This document shows positions 32,898 through 42,943 of a stretch of DNA of 64,000 bases, in pieces. Position 1 is the first letter of the stretch, and every line of letters begins with the position of its first letter. This DNA is from Algoriphagus chordae (GTDB taxonomy: Bacteria > Bacteroidota > Bacteroidia > Cytophagales > Cyclobacteriaceae): assembly GCF_003254055.1 (NCBI RefSeq), contig NZ_QKZT01000012.1, forward strand, positions 62,001 through 126,000. Direction: 5' to 3'. The position numbers and the translations under genes are program-made. The notes beneath the pieces were generated by a model. The model was given only the letters and a program-made list of their open reading frames with translations. It was not told the origin of the DNA and ran no database searches.

Positions 32898-35426
32898 TCA
32901 AGTCCCCCTCAAGATCTCCATTGGAGGCTGATTGATGATCTTACGACCATTGAGCCATCCCAGCACTATCGTCAGCGCCGTGATCACCAAATAAAGCATC
33001 AAAGCCTCTGCCCATGCTCCACGGAACGGTAGGTTAAACACAAACTCACTCAGTAGCCAAGTCGCTCCGAAAGACAAGATAATCCCTGACAGCGACGCTA
33101 AACTCCCCAAGAAGAAGTATTCCAAAGTATTGATCTTGCTGACAATTGCTGAGCTCGCACCAAGTGTACGAAGCAAGATACTCTCTCGCATCCGCTGATA
33201 CTTGCTGATGATAAGCGAACTGATCAGCACCAGTATCCCTGTAGCTATACTGAAAAATGCCATAAACTGGATCACAAAGCTGATTTTCCCCAGAATCTCT
33301 TCCAGCGTTGCCACGATAGTGCCCAGGTTGATAATGGAAATATTCGGAAACTCACGAACAATCTCAGCTTGCACATCTGCAGCCTGTCGGTCATTGGTGG
33401 TTTTGGTAACCAGCACATGGAACTTAGGAGCTTGATCCAAAACACCTTCTGGAAAAAGCACCAAGAAATTGGTGGAAACCTGATTGAATTTCACATCCCG
33501 GAAACTTCCGATATATGCTGTAATAGGCCTGCCTTGCACATTGAACTCAATCTCATCTCCGATTTTGAGGCCATTGCCTGTACCAAAGCCTTTTTCGAAG
33601 GAAACGAAAACACTATCTCCTCTAGCCCCCATAGGGATCAATTCTCCCTCAGTAAGTGTCTCCGAAGAAATAAGTGTATCCCGATAAGTCACACGAAACT
33701 CGCGATTATATAGCCTGCGAGAGAAGTTCTCCTCGTCTGACAAGTCCTCATTCTCCTTCTTATCTATGCCATTGATTTCATTGAGCTGCATAGTCACAAT
33801 AGGAACTTCTTGCATGACAGGCAGATCTCTGGATTCGATTTTAGCTTTGACATCAGCCAACTGAGCCGTTTGAATATCAAACATCAGCATATTCGGCTGA
33901 TCTTCTTTATCCGCAAATTTGGCTTCTTCCAGCAATTGATTTTGCAAGAAAAAGAGTGTGGAAATCATAGCCGTACCCAAACCGATAGTCGCTATCAAGG
34001 ACACCGTCTGGTTATTTGGCCTATACAAATTAGCCAAGGATTGTCTTAAGGTGTAGGTAAAGGATATCGGAAGAAACTTTCTAACAGTCCAGATGATCGC
34101 TTGCGCCACTGCCCAAAGAATCCCAAAGGCAAAAACCACAAATCCTGTAAAGCCAAAGGCAAAATCAGCACGTCCTAATAAATAGTAACTAAAGCCCCAG
34201 ATAAATGCGAGTATCCCCAAGATCACCAACCAACGCAAAGGATCTTTCAACAAGGTGGAATCTCCCGTCTCTGGTCTTAGCGTTGCCATAGGAGACACAT
34301 TTCTCACTTTCAATAAAGGCAAAAGTGCAAACAAGATCGAAACGAAAATCCCGGTAACCACTCCAAAACCTACCGAAAGCCATGAGATCCCGAAGGAAAC
34401 TTCCACCGGAAGAAAATCTGCAAATACTGCAGGCAACACAAACTGAAGCAAAGTTCCCAAAAAGGATCCAAGAACAGCCCCAACCAATCCCATGATCATA
34501 ATTTCAAAAAGATAAATCAGCAAGACATCTCTGGATGAAACGCCAAGGCATCGCAATACTGCCACTGAAGACAATTTCTCTTTTACAAAGACATTCACCG
34601 CGCTGGCTACTCCCACACAACCAAGTAATAGGGCTATGAAAGCAACCAAACTCAGGAAGTTTGACATGTTGGCAAAAGAACGTCCAGTGGACCGCTTTCT
34701 GTCCTCCACGGTGTCTGCATCGACGCGATCCTCTTCCCATTGCTCATCGTATGGCTTGATCAGCTCATCCACATCCGTACCCTCAGCAAACTGAAAATAC
34801 CGGCTGTAATTTACTCGGCTACCGTATTGCACCAAGCCTGTTTCCTCCAAGTAATCCATCGGAATATAAACAGCCGGTGCAACTGATGCAGTTATCCCTG
34901 TCTGTCCAGGCACACTTTGTAATTCCCCAACTACAGTAAAAAGCACCTCTCCTACTTTGATCTGATCACCCACCTCAGCGTTAAACTGAGCCATTAATGT
35001 CTTTTCTACCAAAGCTTTTTTTCCACCAGAGCGAAAATCATCATCCCCTGAAACCGGGATTGTTTCGAAAAAACCATAGAATGGAAATGCACCTTCCAGA
35101 GCACGAACTTGAGTCAACCGACTTGCTCCAGTCTCAGGGAATGCTACCATACTCGCAAAATTGACTTCGGAAGCCATTTGCGTAGCGGCACTATCAATCG
35201 CCTGCTCACCTATTTCTTTACTGTTTTCCAGAACCAAATCAGCACCTAAGAGTTCCTTGGCCTGATTATCAATATCTGCGGTGAGGTTTTCTCCAAAGGA
35301 ACTGATCGCCACCAAAGCAGCAATGCCCACCACGATCGATGAAACAAAGAGTAAAAGTCTCGAGATGTTCTTTCTGAAATCCCGAAAAGCCATCTTAATA
35401 ATCCATCCGAAATCAGGCATTTTCAC
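32898..35426 (-). CDS. ybbP: ABC transporter permease, FtsX/YbbP-like
   Basis: An 842-residue permease of the FtsX/MacB superfamily. One membrane segment lies near residues 17-38, a periplasmic domain with GDQIKVGE follows, then three segments at about 255-380 (the first FtsX block). There are two more at about 395-450, a second large periplasmic loop, and a last block of three at about 710-825 with KYQRMRESILLRTLGASSA. This architecture with two FtsX blocks is that of E. coli YbbP. Its start overlaps the ATPase gene by 14 bp. It probably moves or extracts a lipid or lipoprotein; the substrate is not established. Confidence 0.9.
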   Translation of the reverse strand: MKMPDFGWIIKMAFRDFRKNISRLLLFVSSIVVGIAALVAISSFGENLTADIDNQAKELLGADLVLENSKEIGEQAIDSAATQMASEVNFASMVAFPETGASRLTQVRALEGAFPFYGFFETIPVSGDDDFRSGGKKALVEKTLMAQFNAEVGDQIKVGEVLFTVVGELQSVPGQTGITASVAPAVYIPMDYLEETGLVQYGSRVNYSRYFQFAEGTDVDELIKPYDEQWEEDRVDADTVEDRKRSTGRSFANMSNFLSLVAFIALLLGCVGVASAVNVFVKEKLSSVAVLRCLGVSSRDVLLIYLFEIMIMGLVGAVLGSFLGTLLQFVLPAVFADFLPVEVSFGISWLSVGFGVVTGIFVSILFALLPLLKVRNVSPMATLRPETGDSTLLKDPLRWLVILGILAFIWGFSYYLLGRADFAFGFTGFVVFAFGILWAVAQAIIWTVRKFLPISFTYTLRQSLANLYRPNNQTVSLIATIGLGTAMISTLFFLQNQLLEEAKFADKEDQPNMLMFDIQTAQLADVKAKIESRDLPVMQEVPIVTMQLNEINGIDKKENEDLSDEENFSRRLYNREFRVTYRDTLISSETLTEGELIPMGARGDSVFVSFEKGFGTGNGLKIGDEIEFNVQGRPITAYIGSFRDVKFNQVSTNFLVLFPEGVLDQAPKFHVLVTKTTNDRQAADVQAEIVREFPNISIINLGTIVATLEEILGKISFVIQFMAFFSIATGILVLISSLIISKYQRMRESILLRTLGASSAIVSKINTLEYFFLGSLASLSGIILSFGATWLLSEFVFNLPFRGAWAEALMLYLVITALTIVLGWLNGRKIINQPPMEILRGT

Positions 35427-36090
35427 CCTCCTGTATTTTTCCGCCCTTAATATGAATGATGCGCTGGGTTTTGGCTGCTAACTCCAAATCGTGCGTAACC
35501 AAAACCAGTGTAGTTCCCTCTTCCTTATTCAAGTCAAAAATCAATTTCTCAATCATTTCACCTGTTTCTGTATCCAGATTTCCAGTTGGTTCATCAGCGA
35601 AAAGAATTTTGGGCTCATTGGCAAAAGCTCTTGCGATAGAAACACGCTGCTGTTCTCCGCCAGAAAGCTGTGTAGGGTAATGCGTTCCACGATCACCCAA
35701 ACCTACCTTATTGAGCAATTCCTGCGCTTTTTGACGCGCGTCTTTTCTCTTCTTCAGCTCCAGAGGAACCATCACATTCTCCAATGCTGTCAAAGTAGGC
35801 AGGAGTTGAAAATTCTGAAAAATAAAGCCTACACTTTGGTTTCTAACTGCTGCACGTTGATCCTCAGAAAGCTTCTCCAGGGAATTTCCATCCAGAATGA
35901 CACTTCCTGTGGAGCCAGAATCTAGCCCCGCACAAAGCCCGAGTAAAGTGGTCTTTCCACTACCCGATGGGCCTACTATGGAGATGATCTCGCCTGCTTT
36001 GATGTCAAATGTAACCTCGTCTAGGACAGTCAGTTTTCTGCTGCCACTTTTATAAACCTTGCTCAGGTTGGATACCGATAAAATATTCAT
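35413..36090 (-). CDS. ybbA: ABC transporter ATP-binding protein, YbbA/LolD-like
   Basis: A 225-residue ATPase with Walker A GPSGSGKTTLL, Q-loop FIFQNFQLLPTLTALEN, signature LSGGEQQRVSIARA, Walker B ILFADEPTGNLD and His switch LVTHD. I start at the ATG ending at 36090, where the family N-terminus NILSVSNLSKVYKSG begins; a frame open 56 codons further upstream carries no family sequence. It overlaps the permease gene. It is divergent from the SGNH esterase gene, the same arrangement as E. coli ybbA and tesA. Confidence 0.93.
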   Translation of the reverse strand: MNILSVSNLSKVYKSGSRKLTVLDEVTFDIKAGEIISIVGPSGSGKTTLLGLCAGLDSGSTGSVILDGNSLEKLSEDQRAAVRNQSVGFIFQNFQLLPTLTALENVMVPLELKKRKDARQKAQELLNKVGLGDRGTHYPTQLSGGEQQRVSIARAFANEPKILFADEPTGNLDTETGEMIEKLIFDLNKEEGTTLVLVTHDLELAAKTQRIIHIKGGKIQEGENA

Positions 36091-36296
36091 GTGTTGTACT
36101 TGGGTGGGAAAAGGGTTTAGTAACTGCTTAACGGCAAACCCTCGCGATTGTTGGTGGAAGATAGTAATCCCTCCACAAACCAGCAAACCGCATAGATAAA
36201 GACGGAATAATACAGCCATTTTCACAACCTTTACTGAACCTTTTGCCCAAAAATCCATTTGGGTATATAGTTTTACATTTCACAATTCCGATTTCT

Positions 36297-36989
36297 ATGC
36301 AATTCAATTTAAGTCGATTATTCTTCTTCTCAACGATTCTGTTTCTTGGACTGGCTGTAGCCTCTTGCTCAGAGGAAAAAGCTGAAACTACCCAAACAGA
36401 AACCATCAGCGAAAAAGCTACAGAGACGAAATCTGATCAGAAAATCATCCTATTTTTCGGCAATAGTTTGACTGCTGCCTATGGAATCGATCAGGAAGAT
36501 GGTTTTGCTGGGCTGACGCAAAAGCGAATCGATAGTCTTGGTATGGATTACAAAGTAATTAACGGAGGGCTTTCTGGAGAAACTACCGCTGGCGGATTGA
36601 GCAGATTGGATTGGTTTCTGGAGGACAAACCGGATGTTTTCGTCCTCGAGCTTGGTGGAAATGACGGACTTCGCGGAATCAAACTCACCGAAACAAAAAG
36701 CAACCTGCTGAAAATCATTGATAAAGTCAGATCAAAATTTCCTGACACTAAAATCATTTTGGCGGGTATGCAGATCCCCCCAAATATGGGACAGGAATAT
36801 GCAGGTGAATTTACAGCCATGTATCCTGCTGTGGCAGAAGAAAAAGACGTATTACTAATTCCTTTTCTACTGGAAAATGTAGGCGGAATCCCAGAATTAA
36901 ACCTCCCTGACGGTATACATCCTACCGAAGAAGGTCATCAGATCGTATTCAATACTATTTGGCCTTATATCAAAAGTACGATTGAATAA
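36297..36989 (+). CDS. tesA: SGNH/GDSL-family esterase lipoprotein (TesA-like)
   Basis: A 230-residue lipoprotein (Cys24 in AVASCSEE) of the TesA/arylesterase type. The four blocks are present: block I FFGNSLTAAYG (nucleophile Ser57), block II Gly in INGGLSGET, block III LELGGNDGLRG with the oxyanion Asn, and block V DGIHPTEEGH with the Asp-His. Family members hydrolyse acyl esters and thioesters in the periplasm. I start at ATG 36297, because the lipoprotein signal begins there. It is divergent from ybbA-ybbP, which suggests a joint role in handling a lipid product. Confidence 0.92.
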   Translation: MQFNLSRLFFFSTILFLGLAVASCSEEKAETTQTETISEKATETKSDQKIILFFGNSLTAAYGIDQEDGFAGLTQKRIDSLGMDYKVINGGLSGETTAGGLSRLDWFLEDKPDVFVLELGGNDGLRGIKLTETKSNLLKIIDKVRSKFPDTKIILAGMQIPPNMGQEYAGEFTAMYPAVAEEKDVLLIPFLLENVGGIPELNLPDGIHPTEEGHQIVFNTIWPYIKSTIE

Positions 36990-37068
36990 TTCAGCACTAG
37001 CCTGTGGATAGCAAAGTAAAAAACATCAGCTAAAGTGAGTAGACCTCAACTTTAACAACAAATAACAT

Positions 37069-37099
37069 AAAACTCAGTCATGCAGGCTGAGTTTTTTTT
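37069..37099 (+). terminator. intrinsic terminator of the SGNH esterase gene
   Basis: Stem AAAACTCAG and CTGAGTTTT with a 9-nt loop and a T-run of eight. Confidence 0.9.
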
Positions 37100-37154
37100 G
37101 GTCTAAAAAGTTTACCTATTATCTTAATAGCATCTCTATTTACCTTACAATCAC

Positions 37155-38345
37155 ATGAATACTATCTCTAAGACTTTCCTTTCCATTTCTCTAATCACAG
37201 TCATTTCTTGCTCTGAAAACAAAAAACAGGAAATCTCATCAGATGTAGAATACAGTCTGGAAATTATAGACTCCCTGGATTTGCAGATGCTGGGAGACCC
37301 TTTGATTACATCGGTGAGTGAATCAGGTGAATCATTCCTGTTCTACGATTTTGCCTCGACAGACATTGTGCTGACAGACAGTGATGGCAACATCCAAAGT
37401 CAGTTCAATAAATCTGAGGACACTCCGGATTCCTACGAGTTTATGGTGGAAGCGCCTGGCTTTGTAGACGAGGACAAAATCGCTGTTGTTGGAATGGCAG
37501 GGATTTTCCTTTACGATAAAGAAGGAAATATGATCAAAAAAATCGATCATCCTGAGACCCTTGGCGGAGGAGGTTTTATGGCTTTCCCCGGCAAGTCTGT
37601 AGAAACAGCCAAACTGAATGGACAAACTTACTTGGTAACTCGGTCTGTACGTACGAGAGACACCTACCCAGGAGAGCAGAAATATTACGATACCTATAAG
37701 CATTTGGAACTGGTGGATATAGCGCAGGAAAGCTCTATAGAAATCGTGCCTTTCGAGCAGAATAGTCGCTTTCTGGATGGGATGGGCTATTACGAAAGTG
37801 ATTTTTGGCCAGCCGTGGAAACAAAAGACAACAAGCTTTATGTCAGTTTGGCAGGGGAGCCTACCCTCTACCGCTACAGCCTGAGCCCCGAAGGAGCGAG
37901 TTTAGACACGGTGATTCAGCTTACTATTCCTGGATTTGCGGGCATAGAAGGCACACCTAGAGCAGAGTTTGCAGAAGGAACTGTGATGCTCAACGGGAGT
38001 ACTTCCTCCATTCAAAACATACATATCCTAGGCGATAAGCTTATTGTCAATTATTATGGAGGAATCTCTGCTGAAAACAATGCCGAACTATCGAAGCTTT
38101 ATGCAGCCAACAAAATGGAAGAAGCAGATGAATTGTATTTCAAGTTGGATAGCCAAGTATCAAGAGGCGTATTGGTTTTTGACCTAAAAAGCATGGCTCT
38201 ACTGGGAAATTTGCCACTTCCTAGCAATGCTAATCTAGAATCCTTTGCTTCCGGGGGCGGGTATTTATGGATGCAGAAAAATCGAAGTGATGAAGTAGAA
38301 GAGGATTTCTTGAGAGTTTATAAAGTGAAATTAACTGAGAAATGA
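37155..38345 (+). CDS. DUF4221-like lipoprotein, paralog 1 of 6
   Basis: A 396-residue lipoprotein with signal residues 1-18 and Cys19. The mature protein looks like a six- or seven-bladed propeller: repeated strand quartets with I-D-S-L-D (EIIDSLDLQMLGDPL) at the start and EEDFLRVYKVKL at the end. It belongs to a family of this phylum usually named DUF4221, of unknown function. It is the first of six consecutive related genes; its nearest relative is paralog 2, with which it shares YPGEQKYYDTYKHLELVDI-like and LYRYSLSPEGASLDTVIQL-like stretches. The stop overlaps the next start by four bases. Confidence 0.85.
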   Translation: MNTISKTFLSISLITVISCSENKKQEISSDVEYSLEIIDSLDLQMLGDPLITSVSESGESFLFYDFASTDIVLTDSDGNIQSQFNKSEDTPDSYEFMVEAPGFVDEDKIAVVGMAGIFLYDKEGNMIKKIDHPETLGGGGFMAFPGKSVETAKLNGQTYLVTRSVRTRDTYPGEQKYYDTYKHLELVDIAQESSIEIVPFEQNSRFLDGMGYYESDFWPAVETKDNKLYVSLAGEPTLYRYSLSPEGASLDTVIQLTIPGFAGIEGTPRAEFAEGTVMLNGSTSSIQNIHILGDKLIVNYYGGISAENNAELSKLYAANKMEEADELYFKLDSQVSRGVLVFDLKSMALLGNLPLPSNANLESFASGGGYLWMQKNRSDEVEEDFLRVYKVKLTEK

Positions 38346-39535
38346 AATATAGATACTTCTTAACCCTATGGGCATTTGCCAGTTTTTTTTCATGCTCATC
38401 TTCCGATAAAGTTGAACAAGACATTGATACCACGCTGTCTTACGAATGGCAATTAGTAGATTCTCTGGACTTGGAAATTCTTGGAAACCCTATGCTTACA
38501 GATGTCAATTCAGAAGGGTCCAAGTTGATGTTTTTTGACTCCCCCAGCAAAGAAATCATTACAACTGATGACCAAGGAGAGATAATCCACGCTTTTTCCA
38601 AAGAAGAGGACACTCCAGATGCCTATGGCTTCAAACTAGAATCCCCAGGATTTTATGGTGAAAATCAAATAACTGTCTATGGCATGAATGGCTTGTTTAT
38701 TTATGATTTGGATGGGACTATGCAACATAAAATCTCTCATCCTGAGTCATTAGGTGGCGCAAGCTCGATGAACTTTATTGGGAAATCCACCGAAACAGTA
38801 AAGTTTGGAAACCAGGTATACCTTCTTCCAAAATCTGTCCGTCCACGCAATTCCTTCCCTGGGCAACAGGAATTCTATGACAGCTATCGAGCAGTGGAAC
38901 TGGTGGATGTTCAAGCAGAATACATGACCGAAATGATTCCATTCGAAACAGGAAGTCACTTTCTAAATGGCAAAGGTTATATCGAGAGCGATTACAGTGC
39001 TGCCTACGAAGCCAAAGATGGAAAACTTTATTTTGTACACGGCGGAGATCCACAACTCTATGTGTACACTCTCTCTCCAGAGGAAGCAAAGCTTGATACT
39101 GTGATTCAGTTGGACATCCCCGGATTTATAATACCGGAAGGAAAAGATCGAGCCGAATTCCAGGAAGGACATGTAGAAATTAGAGGTGGCTCTGCGTCAA
39201 TTAGAAATATTCACATCTTGGACAATCTGCTTTTACTGAATTATTATTCTGGCAGGGATCCTCAACAATCTAAAGAAGCCGAAGCTTTATGGCTAGCGGG
39301 CAAAGAAGATGAGGCAAGAGCTCTTTATCAAAAAATTGAGGAAGAGACCCCGAAAGGCAATTTAATCTATAACTTGACTGACCTAAGTTATTTGGGAAAC
39401 GTCTCAGTTCCCGACAAAACCGGAGGAAGAACCTATGCCAGTGGAGGTGGATATGCATGGTTTCAAAAACTTCCCGATCCTGATGTAGAGGAAGATTTTT
39501 TAAGAATATATAAAATGAAACTAGCCTCAAAATGA
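38342..39535 (+). CDS. DUF4221-like lipoprotein, paralog 2 of 6
   Basis: A 397-residue lipoprotein with Cys18 (FFSCSSSD). It is clearly homologous to paralog 1 throughout: IDSLDLQMLGDPL against VDSLDLEILGNPM, HPESLGGASSM against HPETLGGGGFM, and the ending EEDFLRIYKMKL. Together the two form subgroup A. A propeller of antiparallel strands is likely, exposed either to the periplasm or on the surface. No catalytic motif stands out. The start ATG overlaps the previous stop by four bases (ATGA) and the stop overlaps paralog 3 the same way, so translation may be coupled. Confidence 0.85.
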   Translation: MKYRYFLTLWAFASFFSCSSSDKVEQDIDTTLSYEWQLVDSLDLEILGNPMLTDVNSEGSKLMFFDSPSKEIITTDDQGEIIHAFSKEEDTPDAYGFKLESPGFYGENQITVYGMNGLFIYDLDGTMQHKISHPESLGGASSMNFIGKSTETVKFGNQVYLLPKSVRPRNSFPGQQEFYDSYRAVELVDVQAEYMTEMIPFETGSHFLNGKGYIESDYSAAYEAKDGKLYFVHGGDPQLYVYTLSPEEAKLDTVIQLDIPGFIIPEGKDRAEFQEGHVEIRGGSASIRNIHILDNLLLLNYYSGRDPQQSKEAEALWLAGKEDEARALYQKIEEETPKGNLIYNLTDLSYLGNVSVPDKTGGRTYASGGGYAWFQKLPDPDVEEDFLRIYKMKLASK

Positions 39536-40674
39536 AATTCAGATACATTTTAACCACCCTACTAAGCTCCTATTTCTTTTCCTGCGCTTCACCCAATAAA
39601 ACGGAGGAGCTATCCACTCCTCAGGCTTCCAATGAATGGGAATTGCAAATCGTAGATTCTATTCAGGTAGATTATTTGGGTACGGTGGATGGAGCGGATT
39701 TCAAAAATAATGTTGGGGTTATATTCAACTTCAAAGAAAACAAACTGATCAAATTTGATGACTCAGGAAAAATTCTTAACGAACAATCCTATCCCAAGGA
39801 AGGACCGGGAAAAGTTCAGTATCCAACCCAAATCAAGATCCTTCAAGAAGGAGATATTTTGGCTGCAAGTTTCATGGGATGGCTCTATGAAATTAACTCT
39901 GACCTAAGCTTCAAAAAAGAGATTAAACTTGAATTCCCCACCGAAGCCAAAGATGGAGGAGGATTATTGAAAAACTTAGACGTTTGGAATGGGAAAATCA
40001 TTTCTTATTACCCTGGCCGTGATGGAGCCAACCCATATGATCCACATTTTTTTAGAGACCATTTCTTACTTGAAAAAATCGACGCAGAATCTGAGACCTC
40101 CGAGCCGATCATCAGGATACCAAAATCCTCCCGTTATTCCACAGATAAATATTACGAACGTCCATTTCTCAATTTTGTGATTTTGGAAAACCACCTCTAT
40201 CTAGCTTTAGACAATGAGCCATTGGTTCATGTGTATGATCTTTCTCAAAACAATGAATATTTACATACATATAACTTTGAGCCAACAAAATTTCTAGATA
40301 ATGGTGAGCACTCCAAACCCTATGAATACATTTCTTTTAGTAAAATGAGAGATGCTAATATCCAACAATTTTTTCCTACCAAACAGGGGATTTTTGTGCT
40401 CTATACAGAAGGTATTTCTGAAGAAATCTACCAACAATATGAATTAAAAGAGCCTAAAAACTTTCCTCTTCACAAGGACCATCAAAGACAGATTATAAAA
40501 ATTATAAATGCTGACTCCACACTTTCCAATGAAATCAATCTCTCCTACAGAATTGGAAGAATCCTAAACATAGAATCTCTTGACAAACCCTTTTACGCTT
40601 TGAGAGATGATGACTACATCGGTGAGGAGCAGGATTATTTGACTTTTTATAAACTTCGATTAGTTCAAAAATGA
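39532..40674 (+). CDS. DUF4221-like lipoprotein, paralog 3 of 6
   Basis: A 380-residue lipoprotein with Cys18 (FFSCASPN). It starts subgroup B with paralogs 4 and 5: all share NEWELQIVDSIQVDYLG, a central YPGRDG, RPxLNFVI near the middle and the end GEEQDYLTFYKL-L-LVQK. Its ending FYALRDDDYIGEEQDYLTF is nearly identical to paralogs 4 and 5. Fit to a propeller fold is inferred from the periodic strands only. Four-base overlaps join it to both neighbours. Confidence 0.85.
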   Translation: MKFRYILTTLLSSYFFSCASPNKTEELSTPQASNEWELQIVDSIQVDYLGTVDGADFKNNVGVIFNFKENKLIKFDDSGKILNEQSYPKEGPGKVQYPTQIKILQEGDILAASFMGWLYEINSDLSFKKEIKLEFPTEAKDGGGLLKNLDVWNGKIISYYPGRDGANPYDPHFFRDHFLLEKIDAESETSEPIIRIPKSSRYSTDKYYERPFLNFVILENHLYLALDNEPLVHVYDLSQNNEYLHTYNFEPTKFLDNGEHSKPYEYISFSKMRDANIQQFFPTKQGIFVLYTEGISEEIYQQYELKEPKNFPLHKDHQRQIIKIINADSTLSNEINLSYRIGRILNIESLDKPFYALRDDDYIGEEQDYLTFYKLRLVQK

Positions 40675-41807
40675 AATATATACTTTTACTAGCGCTTGCT
40701 GCAATTACATTATACTCTGCCTGCTCAGCACCGAAAAGTAACCCGGAGAACCAATCCATAAACTCCAATGAATGGGAGCTTCAGATCGTAGACTCTATTC
40801 AGGTGGACTATCTAGCAGATATTCGAGAAGGCATTTTTAACGATGGAGTAGGAATCATCAAGGACATCATGAGCACAACCTTGGTGAAGTTTGATTCGAC
40901 TGGTAATATTTTAGCTAAAAAAACTTATCCTAAAGAAGGCCCAGGAACAGTGATGTGGTTATCAACTTTACATCGACACAATGAGGTTATTTATGGATCC
41001 TCTTCATTCAACAATATATATAAATTTGATTCTGACCTCAATTCGATAGGAAGTCTTGAGATGCCATTTCCCGGTGAAGCAAGAGGTGGAGCATATAATA
41101 GAAGAAATATAGTAGTATGGAATAATAAAATACTCTTGTGGTACCCGGGACGTGACGGGATCAGCCCATACATTGACCATTTCTACCGAGATTATCCCCT
41201 ATTAGAATTGTATGACCTCAAAACCAATACTTCAAAAGCTGTAGTCCGTACTCCTCCTACATCCAAATACAATACAGATGACTTTTTTAACCGCCCGTAT
41301 TTAAATTTTGTCATTGAAAATGACAGTCTGTACCTGACTTTCACCAATGAGCCCCAGGTACATATATACGCGATGGGAGATAGCATTCAGTGGATCCGAA
41401 GTATGGATTTCATACCAGAGGATTTTAAGCTTATCCCAGGCCAAAAATCACCAGTTACTTATTCACAATCCATGCAAATGAATGAGGCGAGAATATATGG
41501 GATTTACTCAGACCCAAACCATATTATGATAACCTACAATGGAGGGATCGATGGTAACACATTTGTTAATAATGAATTAAAGGAGAAAGAAAATTTCTAT
41601 CGTTATCCAGAATTCAGGAAAGACTACCTCAAAATATATCAGTATGGGTTCGGCTGGTCAAATGAAATGATTATCCCTTCAAAAGTGAAGTTAATACTCA
41701 ATATAGAATCAGTAGACAAACCTTTCTACGCCCTCCGAAACGATGAATACATCGGCGAAGAACAAGATTATCTTACTTTTTATAAACTACAATTGGTACA
41801 AAAATGA
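40671..41807 (+). CDS. DUF4221-like lipoprotein, paralog 4 of 6
   Basis: A 378-residue lipoprotein with Cys18 (LYSACSAPK). It is closest to paralogs 3 and 5 and carries the subgroup B marks WELQIVDSIQVDYLA, YPGRDGISPYIDHF and FYALRNDEYIGEEQDYLTF. The middle third differs more, as expected if the blades face different partners. No signal for cell-surface export (acidic run right after Cys) is evident; the sequence after the lipid Cys is SAPKSNPENQ. Confidence 0.85.
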   Translation: MKYILLLALAAITLYSACSAPKSNPENQSINSNEWELQIVDSIQVDYLADIREGIFNDGVGIIKDIMSTTLVKFDSTGNILAKKTYPKEGPGTVMWLSTLHRHNEVIYGSSSFNNIYKFDSDLNSIGSLEMPFPGEARGGAYNRRNIVVWNNKILLWYPGRDGISPYIDHFYRDYPLLELYDLKTNTSKAVVRTPPTSKYNTDDFFNRPYLNFVIENDSLYLTFTNEPQVHIYAMGDSIQWIRSMDFIPEDFKLIPGQKSPVTYSQSMQMNEARIYGIYSDPNHIMITYNGGIDGNTFVNNELKEKENFYRYPEFRKDYLKIYQYGFGWSNEMIIPSKVKLILNIESVDKPFYALRNDEYIGEEQDYLTFYKLQLVQK

Positions 41808-42943
41808 AAAAGAACTATCTACTATTTTCATGCTCAATCCTGCTAGCTTTTTCCTGCTCTGCACCGAAAAACAACGAGGAAAATCAATCCTTAAACTCCA
41901 TCGTATGGGAACTTCAGATTCTAGACTCTATTCAGGTGGATTATTTGGGAAATATATCCACTGGAGATTTTAGTGAAGGAATAGGCTTGATCTATGACTA
42001 CACTGCCAATACCATAGTCAAAATCGATTATGACGGGAAAGTGCTCACTACCCAAACTTTCCCTAAAGACGGCCCAAACTCAATTTCTTTTATTTCCACT
42101 ATCAAAATTGATCCCGAAGGCAATCCTTTAATCAGTAACCACCATGGTCCTTTTTACAAATTAAACGGGGATCTTACGATTCAAAGAGAAATCGAAATGC
42201 CTTTCACATCCCCACCGATGGGAGGGTTGATGGATGATAAATCATTGGAATTCTGGCAGGAAAATATACTTCTCTACTATACAGGAAGAGATGATGTGGG
42301 ACCTTTTACTGAAAATTATTTAAAAGAATATTTTTTACTCGAAAAGCTAAACCCTACTACAGGAGAAAGCAGCCCATTAATCAGAACGCCCGAAACTTCA
42401 AAATTCAGTACTGGCAAGTTTTATGAAAGACCATCAATTTCATTTACCATATCTGAAAATGATCTATTGCTCTACTTCAACAACGAACCCAAAATCCACA
42501 GATTTAACCTGCTTGATTCGGGGAGCTTTATAGAAACCATAGATCTTAAGCCCACGAAATTTATCGAAGCTCCTGAATTGAAGGACAAATACGAAAACTA
42601 CAACTACGAAAAACTGGTGGAAGGCAATGTTTTTGGGGTTTTTGCAGAGGAGAATCAATTTGTAGTGCACTATTCCGAAGGAATCTCAGAAGAGATTTAT
42701 AGCACCCAAGAATTTGACTTCCCTAAGGACTTTCCAAAATTGATTGACCTAAACCAATCTTATCTCAAAGTTTATAACTCAGAAAAAGGATGGTCAAACG
42801 AGATTCCAATTCCTAAAAAAGTTTATAAGATCTTTGCAATGGAAGGTCTTAACCAGCCCTTTTTCGCGCTTAGAAATGATGAATACTTGGGCGAAGAGCA
42901 GGATTACTTGACTTTTTATAAACTACAATTGGTACAGAAATGA
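41804..42943 (+). CDS. DUF4221-like lipoprotein, paralog 5 of 6
   Basis: A 379-residue lipoprotein with Cys18 (LAFSCSAPKNN), the third member of subgroup B. Its first 40 and last 30 residues are almost the same as in paralog 4, while the central part (TGRDDVGPFTENYLKEYF, NNEPKIHRFNL) is diverged. This points to tandem duplication followed by change in the middle blades. It is joined to both neighbours by ATGA overlaps. Confidence 0.85.
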   Translation: MKKNYLLFSCSILLAFSCSAPKNNEENQSLNSIVWELQILDSIQVDYLGNISTGDFSEGIGLIYDYTANTIVKIDYDGKVLTTQTFPKDGPNSISFISTIKIDPEGNPLISNHHGPFYKLNGDLTIQREIEMPFTSPPMGGLMDDKSLEFWQENILLYYTGRDDVGPFTENYLKEYFLLEKLNPTTGESSPLIRTPETSKFSTGKFYERPSISFTISENDLLLYFNNEPKIHRFNLLDSGSFIETIDLKPTKFIEAPELKDKYENYNYEKLVEGNVFGVFAEENQFVVHYSEGISEEIYSTQEFDFPKDFPKLIDLNQSYLKVYNSEKGWSNEIPIPKKVYKIFAMEGLNQPFFALRNDEYLGEEQDYLTFYKLQLVQK

